64,000 nucleotides of DNA from positions 62,001-126,000 of the forward strand of contig JAGTWJ010000010.1 in assembly GCA_020064725.1 (NCBI GenBank), written 5' to 3'. The stretch comes from Drechslerella dactyloides. Taxonomy: Eukaryota > Ascomycota > Orbiliomycetes > Orbiliales > Orbiliaceae. Position 1 is the first letter of the stretch, and each line of letters opens with the position of its first letter. Position numbers and translations under genes: made by a program. The notes under the pieces were generated by a model. It was not told the origin of the DNA. It made no database searches and saw only the letters and a list, made by a program, of their open reading frames with translations. Positions 45,675 through 57,230 of the stretch are shown here, one piece after another.

Positions 45675-46916
45675 TCAGGGCTTGCTGGCCCAGCCAAATC
45701 GGGTATTCCCGAAATCAAAGATGGAGTAGAAAGCCTTGAGGAAGATGTCGCCATAGATGTACATATTGCCATCGTATCCCTGAAGGCCGCCAAAGCAAGT
45801 AGAGGAGCCTTCCGAGACAGGAGCGTAGTTCAGGTACTTGCCGGGAATCGTAGCCTGTCCATCACCAACAGTGACAGTGAGATCATTGAGTTTAGTGTTG
45901 CAGGGGAATGTGTAACCTCCCTGGGTGTTGTCGAGTTTCGCGCCCTTAACCTTGCTGTAGTACTTCTTAACAATCGAGTTGGACATGAGGAGGAGGGTGG
46001 TGCCAGTGTCAGCAATGGCGGTAGCGCCATTGCCAACATCGAACTCCCAGAAACCCTGGCTGTTGTCCACATCAGTGTAAGTGATCTCTCCTGTGTACTT
46101 GCTCTTGTCGATATTGCCGAATTCGTAGGTGCCGGTCTCTTGATGTTTAAGATCCGCAGTCAGGACTTTCTCGTCCAGTTGGCTCATAACGTTCTCGAGG
46201 AACGTCTTCTGTGGTCTCGGTGAAACCTGGTTAATTGAACTGAAGGCAAGACCAACAAGTCCATCCAAGGTGTCTGAGACGAAGCTGCTGGAAACCTTCT
46301 TCGCAAGTTCGATAGCCTGTTTCTGGACAGTCAGGCCGCCGATAGTGACCGCATCCGTATACACATCGCCGCTGGCGCTAGATCCATCGCCGTAAGAAAT
46401 CCGCCAGCTCGAGCCTGACATCTTAGTGGCGCTGGAGGAGCGGCTATCGCTCTTGTAGGTACGGTGCCCAGACTGCTGGCTCTTGGGAAGCAGGTCCGAG
46501 AAGACCCACAAGTCAGCGCTGCCGGTATCGAAGTCCAAGTTGAATTTCTGCTGATGCTTGTCATCGCCGATGGTGATTTCACAGAGGTATTCAATATCGT
46601 CGTCTCCAGGTTGGGCATTGACTGTGCCGTGGCCATCACCGCCATCACGTCGAACAATCTCACGAAGATAGTCTGGGGTATCCAAGTTGTACTTGGCAAG
46701 AACCCTCTGGAGGGCCCGCTTGCCGTCTGGCTTGAACTTTGGGTTGGGAACGGCTCTAACATTCAAGTCGCTGCCTCCAGAGGCTTTCTTCTGGCCGAAG
46801 CGTCCTGGCCCATTTGGGAGTTCGATGCCCGGTGAAACGTGCATTGGCGGAAGGGCGGGAGCAGCCATTGCTCCGAGAGCAGATGCTGCGATCAGGAGGG
46901 CTTGAGTAGCAACCAT
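45675..46916 (-). CDS. Secreted pepsin-like aspartic protease (aspergillopepsin type)
   Basis: Single exon of 413 residues starting at the ATG at 46916; the frame continues upstream but without better evidence. A signal peptide (VATQALLIAASALGAMAAPAL) is followed by a propeptide that ends at a likely kexin site (IVRR, residues 87-90). The mature A1 domain has both catalytic motifs: DTGS at 130-133 (LDFDTGSADLWVFS) and DTGT at 303-306. The flap sequence is ISYGDGSSASGDV and the C-terminal end is YIYGDIFLKAFYSIFDFGNTRFGWA. A disulfide pair (PCNTK ... STCFGG) is in the expected place. It is an acid endopeptidase for extracellular protein digestion and would complement the S53 protease at 32342. 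Confidence 0.95.
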   Translation of the reverse strand: MVATQALLIAASALGAMAAPALPPMHVSPGIELPNGPGRFGQKKASGGSDLNVRAVPNPKFKPDGKRALQRVLAKYNLDTPDYLREIVRRDGGDGHGTVNAQPGDDDIEYLCEITIGDDKHQQKFNLDFDTGSADLWVFSDLLPKSQQSGHRTYKSDSRSSSATKMSGSSWRISYGDGSSASGDVYTDAVTIGGLTVQKQAIELAKKVSSSFVSDTLDGLVGLAFSSINQVSPRPQKTFLENVMSQLDEKVLTADLKHQETGTYEFGNIDKSKYTGEITYTDVDNSQGFWEFDVGNGATAIADTGTTLLLMSNSIVKKYYSKVKGAKLDNTQGGYTFPCNTKLNDLTVTVGDGQATIPGKYLNYAPVSEGSSTCFGGLQGYDGNMYIYGDIFLKAFYSIFDFGNTRFGWASKP

Positions 46917-47068
46917 CTTGGCGGTGCTATATTGAGATTGATTCAGGGGTGGAAAGATACTGTTCAAAATATCACCAGATGGCAAGATAAATGCGGCTCT
47001 TTCGAAGAGAGAGAAGATGGGATGATGAGAAAACTGTCTGATGAAGCTGGATGAGGAATTCAATCCTG

Positions 47069-47086
47069 AGGTCGAGATCTCGACCT
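47069..47086. promoter_or_regulatory. 18-bp perfect palindrome in protease promoter
   Basis: AGGTCGAGATCTCGACCT is its own reverse complement and starts immediately downstream of the TATA box of the pepsin-like gene. A symmetric site suggests a homodimeric DNA-binding protein, but no regulator can be named. Confidence 0.5.
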
Positions 47087-47094
47087 TTTATATA
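47086..47094 (-). promoter_or_regulatory. TATA box of pepsin-like protease
   Basis: TATATAAAA on the minus strand about 170 bp upstream of the ATG. Confidence 0.6.
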
Positions 47095-49596
47095 GACGGC
47101 TGTCGTCGTATATTCACCGGAGACCGGCACATTGTCCTTCTGACAATCTCGTTCACGCGACAATGCACATCTCGACCGGCACGTCTTAGCCGTCATTGGC
47201 GGTCGTTCCGTAGCAGATAGACAGTCGACAGCAAGGGACAAGCATTCTCGAGAGGTGGGAGACGCCCGCAAAGAGCACGAGTCCATACCGTGCGTGCCAG
47301 ATACCACTCGCCACAATGTTGGAATACCATCGACAAGCAATAGGGCCCAAAACTCCTCGAAAGCTGATTCGCGGACGCGCGAAACAAAGTGGGGCGCGGC
47401 GCCATACAAGCTTTCTCTGCATGTGAGGCCCCATCTTGTCGCACGTCATCAGCCTTGCATATGCACAAGCAGGCATGCATGCATGGTGTCTATGGTTCTC
47501 GCGATCTCGTGGCCATTAACTGAACAATGCCTGTATAATAGGTCCTCAGGCACACTTAGCGTATATATGGTGAAGCATCAGCCGACAAGCCCAGCGGCAA
47601 CTCTCCAACCGATGGGATACGACCCACGAACCTGAGAATCAATTTATTCCTTCCTAATTCCGCAAGGATGACTGCGTAAGTCGTGCCCAGGCAGCTATCG
47701 AGGAGATAAGCTTTTAAGCGGGCGAGTCAAGAATACGGTCTGACTTCAACTTCAGATCTAACCAATACCGCTCAAGTCCGCCAGGCAATTGAGAACTTCA
47801 AAGTTTGGGCGATTTCCAAGTGATGCTGAACGCTGTACTACGGCTATAGCGGGCTTGTCCTGGTGATTGTCCCTCCCAATTTGCAGACAATCTACCCGCT
47901 GCTAGAATTGTTCCAGTCATGGATTCGCAAGTTCGACATAGCTAATCGCGTTGAAATTCCGCGAATCGCCACCGTGCGAGGGTCAATTTTGACGATTGGT
48001 CGACGAACATCAGCAAGCATGTCTATGTGTTCCATGGGCCAATCGCCGCTAAAATTGGGACGACTCGCTCGCAAAGCTCCACCGGCACCCAAGGCTACCA
48101 CGTTTCGAACGTCCGTTCCAATGGATGTCCACAGACAAACATACGGCTCGGTGCCTGCCATGCCGGCTATTCCGATCCTATGACAAATTGGATTCACGAG
48201 AGCTACCCATGGACGACGGCAACCGAGTCATAACGTCAACATTATCCGTTAATCGACATTGATCGATCATTATTATCATACCGAAACGTGATATATAACA
48301 CAATAGGATGGGGCCTAGCTGCCAGCATCCGAAGTGTCGAAACAGAGCTCGGAGCGAAGGGAGCCCGCTGGACCAAGCGATCAATACTCATCTCGTTATA
48401 TTAGCACGATGACGAAAGCCGTCGTGTCGGGCTGACCAAGAGCTCCAGTGGACCAGCCGTGGGAACCTAGACTTCCTTTTAGCCACCTACTGAGAAAGGA
48501 AGCTACGATAGCACTGACAGTGTAGTTTTGGAACAAAGACCGTGGCAGAATATACCACAGGACGTACCGTACGATATTCCCGCGACCGTGTGTTGGGCGG
48601 CGGTTGGTGTATTTTCGTTTCAGACCACCAGCCAATCGCCAGACCCGGAAAGCCGCCTGGTCCGTTTCGCCCTGCAGCGAATTCCAGGACAGGAAACTGG
48701 TTACGACGCTGCCATTGGTGATCAAGCCGGGCTTGCGATACTTTCGACAGGTGGCCAAGCCGGTGCTTGGTTGCCTGCCAAGCGCCTTGAGACGGGTGCT
48801 GATAAGAGCCCGAGCAGATTGGGCTTGGGGATCCGGGCTTGCGGGCACGCAATGTCGTCCACGAGGTGCCTGTCGATTTCCAGAAGGTCGCAACTTCCAT
48901 GCAGAAGCGCCCCCTGCAGACTGGTATGTCCGCAGCATGCCAGCATACAATCCGAATTATATGCACACCGCTGGTCTCCGATATCGTAGCCTATCGAGCT
49001 AATGCGGGGATTGCTGACCCGACCCGACATTGTCTTCTTCGTGCGAGCAGATCTTATCGCGGAACGGCGGTCCCCGGTCTGCGTATGCATTGTTATCGTG
49101 AGCGTGGTCCAATGACCATGTCGTTCGAGGATTCATATTATTCTCACCGTGTGCACATACAGAGCTCAGACACTCCTCGCAAAACTCAGAATACTTGTAC
49201 GGTGGTATCATGACAACGAAGATGCCTGCTAATGCAATGAATCTAACGCACGGCCTATAGCACAATACGCATATCGGTGCGGGGAAATCCAGATGACTGG
49301 GCAGCGGGAGGGTGGCGATAACGATAGTTGTAAATGTGATGCAGTGGAGTTGAGTTCCTGCCCAATTGGAAGCCCAACACATGCAAAAGTATCCTAACTA
49401 GCGGCAGCCCCTTGTCACGACGACTGCGTGAAGTAAATAGACGAACGCCCGATCATGGCCGCATGGAGGCCAACCAGAGGAACTCGACGACAATTAACTA
49501 TATACAAGGAGAACAATACTCAAAGGCAGTGAAGACACTTTTCCCGAGTTTTCATCCCATTCCAACCTGGCAATGCGTGCGTACATGCAGCTCAGC

Positions 49597-52500
49597 CTAC
49601 TTGGACTTCTTGCGCTCGTGTTTACTCTCATGCTTATCCTCATGGCCCTCGCCAGGATGTGAATGGTGTCGGAACACCTGTTCGTCCATCCAGACTGGGA
49701 AGCTGCGATGCTTCTTCGGCTTCTTCTCCTCCTTTGTATTCTGCACCTGCACCCCCAGACTCTTGTTCGTCTCTTTGAACGCTTCAAACACAGACTTTTT
49801 TAGTGGCGGCGACTTGTGCAGCCGGTTGTGGTTGTGTTGGCGACCGTAGACATGTCGGCCAACCTTGGGCGGGGTCTCATGGATCACATGGCAGACGTGG
49901 CAGTACCGGGCGTCTTCTCGGATCGAGCTAGCCACGCTATACGAGGACGGCGGCCGTGCGGCTGCCGAGCTGTCCGGACGCCCATTGTTGGATGTGGTCG
50001 CTGACGACTGGGAGTTGGACATGTAGGTTGCCCCGGTCGACGGTCGGGTGGTCTCGCTGGTGGCATCGGCCGTCGAGCCGCTGACGCTGTCTTCGCGGAC
50101 GGTCGGAAGCGAGATTATAGAAGAGGCGGCGATGGACTCTGCCCCATCCTTCCTCGTCGGGGACCTATCGCCCTGGCTGGTTGGACTAGACGGATGCTAA
50201 GTAAAGCCGCTCGTATCAGCATATATACATTTTCTTGCTGGGTTCGGGGACGTGGGGTTCTCAGTCAAACTCACCTCGCTGCGGGCTTGCTCCGCTATCT
50301 CACTTTGCCCAGCGGTCGACGGACGGCTTTGTGTCTTCAGTAACTCCTCCATCGCTACGGACATCTTGGAACGGAGGTCGTTCAGCTCCGTCTCCCGTCG
50401 CTCCATCTCGTTCTGCCATTTGGTCAACTCTCGTTGCCTGTTGGAGATTTGCTCCTGCGTCAACTTTTGTTCTTGAAGTTGCTTCTCGAGGCTGGCTTGG
50501 AGATCACTGAGGCCCTTCGCCTTGGCTCGGAGCTCGGAGGCAATGTCTTCGTGCTTCTTGGATGTCGTCGCCGCTTTCTCGTCGAGGGACTTTTCTGACC
50601 CGATGAGTCTTTCCCGCTGAGCTTTCAGTTCGTCTTCCTGACTGCGGAGCGCAGAATCCAGCTTGTCGAGAGCTTGCCTGTGGGACTTTAGAAGCTCCTC
50701 CTCCCTGTTGAGCAATGCCTCCTTTGCGTCCAGATCTTCCGCCCTCGTGCCAATATCACCATTTTTACTATTCAACTCCTCCTCACGGGATGCCGCAATG
50801 GCAGCTTGCTCAGCCACTCTACTGTTCAGGCTATCTTCGAGCACCTTGAGGTCCGCCTCCTTTGCGGTGATGTCCTCTTCGCGCTTCCGGATAGCTTCCT
50901 CTTGCTGCTTCTTGGACTCGTTCAATTCGGTCTGGCTTTCGAGTAAAGACGCCTCGCGTTGCTGTAACTCGGCGGCCTTCAAGTCAAGGTCGCTTCGCTG
51001 CTGTTCCGAGGTTTGCTTATGCTCCGCAATTTGGTTCTGCAGACTCTCTTCTTGGGACTGGAGGTCGTTTCTTTGCAACTCGAGGGCTGCAAGTTCTTCC
51101 GCTTTGCGAGTCGATGAGGCTTGTGCTTCTGCGTCCAATTGCTGCTTCTTTTCCGTGAGTTGCGCTTGCTCTGTGGATACGTCTTGTCGCTGCTGCTCCA
51201 ACTGCTCTTCCCGGTCGCTGAGTTGTTGCTTATGCAGGTCGAGCTGAGCTTCTTCTCGGACACACCGTTCCTGGAAATCTTGCTCTTGCTGGACGAGATT
51301 TTTCTCTTTGGCATCAGCGGCTAGCTTCTGATCCTCCAAGTCTTTCCTGAGGAGGGTCATCTCTTGCTCCTGTCGCTCTAATGATAGCTTCAGGTCGTCG
51401 AGTTCCTTCTTTTCCTGGGCAATGCTTTGCCTATCGTCCGCCAGAGCCCGTCTCTCTTGTTCAAGATCCCGCTTCCCTTGCTCGAGATCCTGCTTCTCTT
51501 GCTCCAATACCTGGCTCTCATGTTCGAGAACCTGCTTGGCATTTCGGAGGCTTTGCTTCTCCTCCTCGAAAGATTGTCGCTGGCTTTCAAGCTCAGCTTT
51601 GCTCCGGGCAAGAGTATCATTTTGGTCGTCTAGGCTCGTCCGCTCAAGGTCGGCATTCTGCTGTTGCTGAGCGAGGCCCTGCTTCTGCATGTCGATGCCT
51701 TGCTTCTCCTGCTCCAAGGCCCGGATTTCTTCATCAAGACTATTTCTGACATGTTCTAGCTCCCGCCTCTGCTCGTCCACCTGGCTCATCCCATCGGCGA
51801 GACGCTGGGCGAGGTCCCTTTCTTGATCCTGGAGGTTATTTTCTCCTCGTGCGAGTTTCTCGGATGCCTCGTCCAAAGCAGTTTGCCTAGCGTTCAGGCG
51901 AGCCTCGGCGCGAGTCAGTCCGCCCTCTCTGGCAGAGATCAAGTTGGCTCGAGCGGCCAGCGACTCTTCCTGGGTCGCAACGCTAGCTGCTCGCTCGGTG
52001 ATCAGGGACAGCTCGCCGAGGAGTGCCGCTTCACGGTCGCCCACGACGGCCTGCTGTTCCTGCAGCTTCTTCTCGCGATCACTTATCGAGGAGAGCGTTT
52101 CGTCCAACTCTGTCTCTTTACTCTGGGTGGCGCTTTCGCGAACTGCGAGAGCAGCGGCGGACTCGTCGAGGCTCTTATGTCGGGCATCTAGGCTACTCTC
52201 ACGCTCAGTGAGGGTGGCAAGAGTGGCTGAAACATTGTTCTCTTGCTCCTTCAGGGCGGTCTGGCGGCGGCTGATGTCCGACTCTTGCGCCCGGCAGGCG
52301 GCATCTCGGCTGGCTAGCGCGACTTCCTTGTCCGAGAGGTCCTGTTGGAGTGTCTGGATGAACTCTGCCTCTTCTTGGTCTTTGGCTTCTCTTCGGATGA
52401 GGCCGTCGAGAGTCTCCTTGAGGGCTCTCTCTCGGACTTCTAGTTCATCATTCTTCCGCTTCAACTCATCGGCCAGCTCGTTGAGCCGTGTGGTCTCAAG

Positions 52501-54180
52501 GGCGATCTCATTCGTCAATTTGACGAAAACGGCATCCGCGTCGCGAAGCTGCTCTGCGTGGGAGTCCGCATCGCGTTGAATCCGAAGCTGGAGCTCATCA
52601 GCCAAGTCAGACTTTTGCTGGAGTTTTTCAACGAGGTCATCGATCTCCCGCTGCCGCTCCGCCTGGAGATTGTTAGCGTTTGCGGCTGCGTCATCGATCT
52701 GGCTTCTGAGGTGATCTTCGGCCTGCGAGTGCTCAGCTCTCAGACTGTCAGCTAGCGACCCTGCAGCGGCGAGCTGATCCTTGAGGTCGTGAATTTCCTC
52801 CTGGCCGGCCGCTAGATTGGATTTGAGAGAGTCGATTTCAGACTGCGACCCGGCTTGGAGAGACTGATAAAGTCGGTCGGCCTCTTGTCTGCTCTCCTCA
52901 AATTCGGCCTTCAAAGCCTCGATCTCCTGCCTGGTAGCTTCGCGGAGCGACCTGATCAGCTCATCCTTCTCAGCGATCCGCTCCTCTGTCGTATTAGAGT
53001 CGCTGAGATGCATCTCGTTGAGCTCGGTGATCGTCTGCCTGAGCTTATCCTGCTCGGTCAAGCTACCTGCGACGTGCTTTTCAAGATCAGCGGTCAGTTC
53101 GTCGGCGGCTTGCTGCAGCTTTTCGATCTCGACTTGGTGCTTCTCTTTGAGCTCTGTGATGAGGTTCTCCATGCTTTCAATGGACTGATCCTGCCTCTGC
53201 TCCTTTGACTTTAGCGCACCTATGAGGGCGTCGTAGTTGTCATGCTTCTCCCGAAAGTCAAGTAGCTGCTGCCTGATGACAGAGTACAATGGCTGCAACC
53301 TCTGCGATAGCATGACATGGTCGAGATTTTCGAGGCCGAACCCTTCCGAGTCGTCAAGTTCCTGTCCGGTGAGTGCAAGGTCCGCACAGATGAAGTTGTA
53401 ATGCTGTAGAAGATAGTTCGCACACTCGTGTTCCTTCCTGGTGACGGACTCCTGTCGCTCTTGCATCTCCGATCTGAGCGCTGTGATATCCAACTGTAGC
53501 TGCTCGATGAGCTGCATCTGCTGCTTCCTGACCGCCTCATGTGCAGCACTAGTTTCGCTGCTCTCGGAAGCAGGATAGAGGTGGCCGAGGCGATTGCCGG
53601 CATCCGAGCTTCTCTCCGAATCGGTCTCGGAGCCGGCATCGCTCCTAGTATGCAGGTAGCTGAACAGCTGGGATAGGGTGTCGGACTTGGCATATCGGGG
53701 TCGGGTCGGGCTGGTGCCCAGACCGGCCTCGCTGCCGTCAAAGTCCTCCTGGCCGGCGAGTGAATACACGGAGGGACGTCTCCGTCTGTAGGCTTTCCCC
53801 AGATAGGACTGGCTCCAGTCGATCGTAGAAGGTGGTGAGCGTCGGTACTTGGCGTAGCTCTGGCGGTCCTTCCCGCCGAGGGGGATCATCTTGAAGAAGA
53901 CCTCGACGTTGTCCGAATTGGACCGCAGCGAGGAGGAGGCAGTACCCACACCGTCGGCCGCAGCATGTCGACTGGAGGCCGCCCTGGGAGACTGCGGGGG
54001 CGTGTGAAGCTGCTGGCCATGGCGATAGTCCTTCTGGGCGGAGGGGAGGGCGCAGTGGGTGACGCTGTCCGGAACAAAGGCGGAAGCGTTGCTGTGTTGC
54101 GGCGGTGTCGTCATTATCGCTGTGTTGCCAGCCAAATCGCAAGGGCCGCTTTCGACGCCGGCGAAGGGCAGCAGCAGCAT
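49597..54180 (-). CDS. Large coiled-coil protein with C-terminal Cys/His motif
   Basis: Two exons: 54180-50275 and 50196-49597 (intron 78 bp, GTGAGT...TTAG), giving 1501 residues. Residues 1-220 are Ser/Pro/Arg-rich and probably disordered. Residues about 220-1290 are almost continuous heptad-type coiled coil rich in Glu, Gln, Lys, Leu and Arg. Internally repetitive blocks occur around 830-930 (LEQEKQDLEQGKRDLEQERR). After the splice comes a Ser/Thr-rich linker, then RYCHVCHVIHE (Cys about 1401 and 1404) and a basic His-rich end (GRQHNHNRLHK, HHSHPGEGHEDKH). No motor, GRIP or other targeting domain is seen. Such proteins often act as golgins, septal or spindle-pole scaffolds, but nothing here picks one. 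A later ATG at about 54114 (MTTPPQ) is an alternative start. Confidence 0.82.
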
Positions 54181-57100
54181 AAATCGAATAGCTGTCCCCC
54201 GTGCAAGTTATGGCAATTGTCGAAAAGAGAACTCCAACATCGATGTCGAGACGGCCGGCCGAATGGAATCGAAGAATCGAACGAATATGATCAAGGGACA
54301 GTCGGAGCAGAATTTTAACAAGCCTCCGCCAAATCAACTTCCCGGAGACAGCTGGGCATCACGAATATTTAAAGCAAGTGCCAGAAAATCTCTCTTCCCG
54401 CCTTGCAATCTCGGGATGCTGGTCGCAGTCCGCCAGTCTTGGTCCGTCTCACGACTCCCGCACAAGGAAAAGTGCTACCTGATACACCCTCCACTTCGCC
54501 TCACACCCCCCCGCCTGCCGGCCGGCCACGACGAAAGCCCAGTCGAAGTTCGGGGCGTTTCTCAGCTGGTCGAGACATGTATACCCTGCAGCGGATCGAT
54601 CGAGGCAGCTTTCTTGTGATATCCTCACTTGTCCAGCTGCGTCCAAGCGCTGGCTCGTCGACGTGCTCCGCATGCATACGTGCATGCACACCTTTGGGCT
54701 GATCCTGCCTGCATACATATCTCCCTTATCCCCTCGCTCGCTCGATCCCGCAGTGCGGCAGACGAGCGAGCGGACGCACGTCCGGTCGATTCCAAGGCAT
54801 GCCCTCTCGTCCATTCACATCTGCTTGCACTTGCCGAGCAATTGCCTCGAACGGGCAGCACCGACGCATAGTTACGCCAATCTAGCTCACCATGCATCGA
54901 TGCATCCATCCAACTTTCCACCAAAGTACACTACAAGAGAGAGATGCACGTCCGCTCGTCGACATCCGTCCCTCGCTCCTGGAACTTCGAAGCGATTTCA
55001 TCCAGAGAGTGTTTTCACCCTCGCGTGTGGAGATGATTTGCCCCACCTTCAGGATGAATGTCAAGGCAGGGGCCACAAATGTCACCCTGGCACAAAAAGA
55101 CTCGACGTTCAGCGTCCAGAATCGATCCAATTTGCCGTGACCCGACGCAATCATTGTGTTTCGGCATGAAAAAGCTCATTCTGAGGGGCTGTGATTCTAG
55201 TCCTCTTTGCCTTCCATCTTGCATATTAGCTTATGCAATCGCGGGCGTCACACCTGCAGACCCGCAGCTGGCCCCTCATCGCCCTGCGGAGTGCGGTGCG
55301 GCCAATGACGCGGAGCTGAACGAGTGGGAGCTGAGGCAGCCCTTGCTTGACACACTCCATGTTTTTACCGTTCCTCAGCTCGAAAACCATTTTATCCTCG
55401 CGAGGGGCGGCCGATCCAATCTGAGGCCGGAAGCAAGTGCTCTTTCCATCCAATCACCTCTTGTGCAGACCACAATCCCATGATATCCAAACCACCCCGG
55501 ACACCATCGGAGACTGTCCTGTCGGGATTCTGGCAGGTCGGAACACCCGAGGTTTTTTTTTTTCGTGCTGCACTCCCTCAAGCGATGTTCCGATCCCGAT
55601 AGAGCAAGGGTCCTTTCCCCTCGTGCTTTCCCTCTTTCGCATTTCGAGAAGCCGAAAAATTCAGGCCTCCCGCCCCTCACGGAAGAAAATCCAGCAACAA
55701 AGGTCCCAAATCATGCACCGCAAACATCCATGACCATCCACACTCACGTTGACGCCAGGAGTACGTATCACGCACCTGAAGAGCCTCGTTGCTAAGGTAC
55801 CACCGACCGCCATTGGTCCGAGCCATACACCTTTCGCCAGATAAACCCGCAGCGCTACTGTTTAGCAGGCAAATCTCACTCTTGACCCCCTCAATCCGGG
55901 TTTTCTGCGAAAAACTAATGTCGCACAAGAAAAATAGGCCGTCGAATAGTAAGACCGTTTGCAATCTAGCGTAGCGTTGTGTCTCGACTGCTGGCGCTAT
56001 CGGGACGCAGATGGTGTCTGCCAAGGTTGCATTTGGGCCAGCTCCACATTTGCGAGAGAGCATGAAGGCTAGCAAACAACTTTCCTAGCAGCACCGCAGA
56101 CTTCTTATCTCTACCACATACCCTAATCAGACCCTTCAGATGGGTATCCTCGACGGTTCCGATTTTCCCATCCGTCGGTAGGGTGGGTCTGTTGCAAGGA
56201 CGCTCAACGGCGTGACGGCTCCTGGTTACACCCCTCGGCTCCGAATTCCAGTAGCAGCCATGCCGGCCAGTCGTGTCATACGCACGCCAGTTGTCATTGC
56301 TCGAGACGTGCAGACGGGTGCGAAAACCGTCAAGTCGACGCCAAGACACGCCATTTCATTGACAGGACTCCGTAGACCTATAAACGGACATCGCCAGCTC
56401 ACTAGTCCCACATTGTGCTGATTGAAATAGAGACCATCATACCAAACACAAGGTCGTCTGTGCCGTTGATAGGCAGAACCTATCGTATGATGGTGCATGT
56501 GCTTGCTTAGCTTCAACGGCCGAAATGAGACGGAAGCGGCCACGTGCCTGTGATCTAGACGCGCCGTTGTCGCAGCGCAAGCTGTTTGCGGCCCGCCCGA
56601 CAACTGAATAACGGCCGCGGTGCCCAGGGCCGCTGAGAACTGGCATCGGGCCGAGAAGCCTGTTTAACGCGGAGCTACCAGCTCGTAGCGAATATGCTCG
56701 GGCGTGTCAGCTGGGCCTTTCTTACCCAGTTGAATAATCCGCGATTAGGCGATATCAACAGCCACTGTTATTAACCAGACCCCAATATTCCCCAAAAATG
56801 CAACCGCTAGCTCGTGAATATCGCTTTCAGTATCCTAAAAACTTCGCGGCGCGCTAGGCTTCGAAATAATGTTAACATTTTCTCGTTAGAAGTCCACCAA
56901 ATGGTATAATTTTCCGTGTTAATTTACCCAAATGAGGACCAAATCGGCCAATTAATACGCGATAGGATTCATGCCTCTACAAGTAATCGCATATGCCTTT
57001 GTGGCTTGAGTAGCCACCGTACAACGGTGAAGAGTCGCTTTAGTGTCGTGCATACTATACATCCGCTACACAGACACTTAATACTTCAGATTATATTATC

Positions 57101-57230
57101 CTAATCTTGTGCTACTATGATATGCAAAGTGGATCCAACCAAAATCAATTACAGATATAACATGTCACACACTCACCAATACGCATGTATATGAGGACGC
57201 CCAGCCGTGACAACCCGCACGCGTTTGCGC
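54181..57230. other. Long GC-richer intergenic region
   Basis: About 3 kb. The part 54400-55700 is C/T-rich on the plus strand and stop-poor, giving overlapping frames on both strands without domains; it is probably the promoter and leader region of the coiled-coil gene. A palindrome ATGCATCGATGCAT lies at 54892-54905 and a run of T at about 55553-55563. From 56750 the sequence becomes AT-rich. Confidence 0.5.

Larger units (their letters stand above)
46917..49596. other. Intergenic upstream of protease gene
   Basis: Beyond the protease promoter, no gene is supported. The segment 48396-49002 is unusual in having open frames of 120-184 codons in several frames on both strands at once, without family motifs, so it looks like stop-poor GC-richer sequence rather than a gene. 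A spliced small gene there cannot be excluded. Confidence 0.45.

Noticed and set aside
50663..52579. Long plus-strand Ser/Cys/Arg-rich frames
   Set aside because: Antisense of Glu/Gln/Lys-rich coiled-coil codons, which avoid stops on the other strand.
54403..55795. Overlapping frames in the C/T-rich region as genes
   Set aside because: Stop depletion follows from base composition; no frame has motifs, and starts and ends overlap at random.
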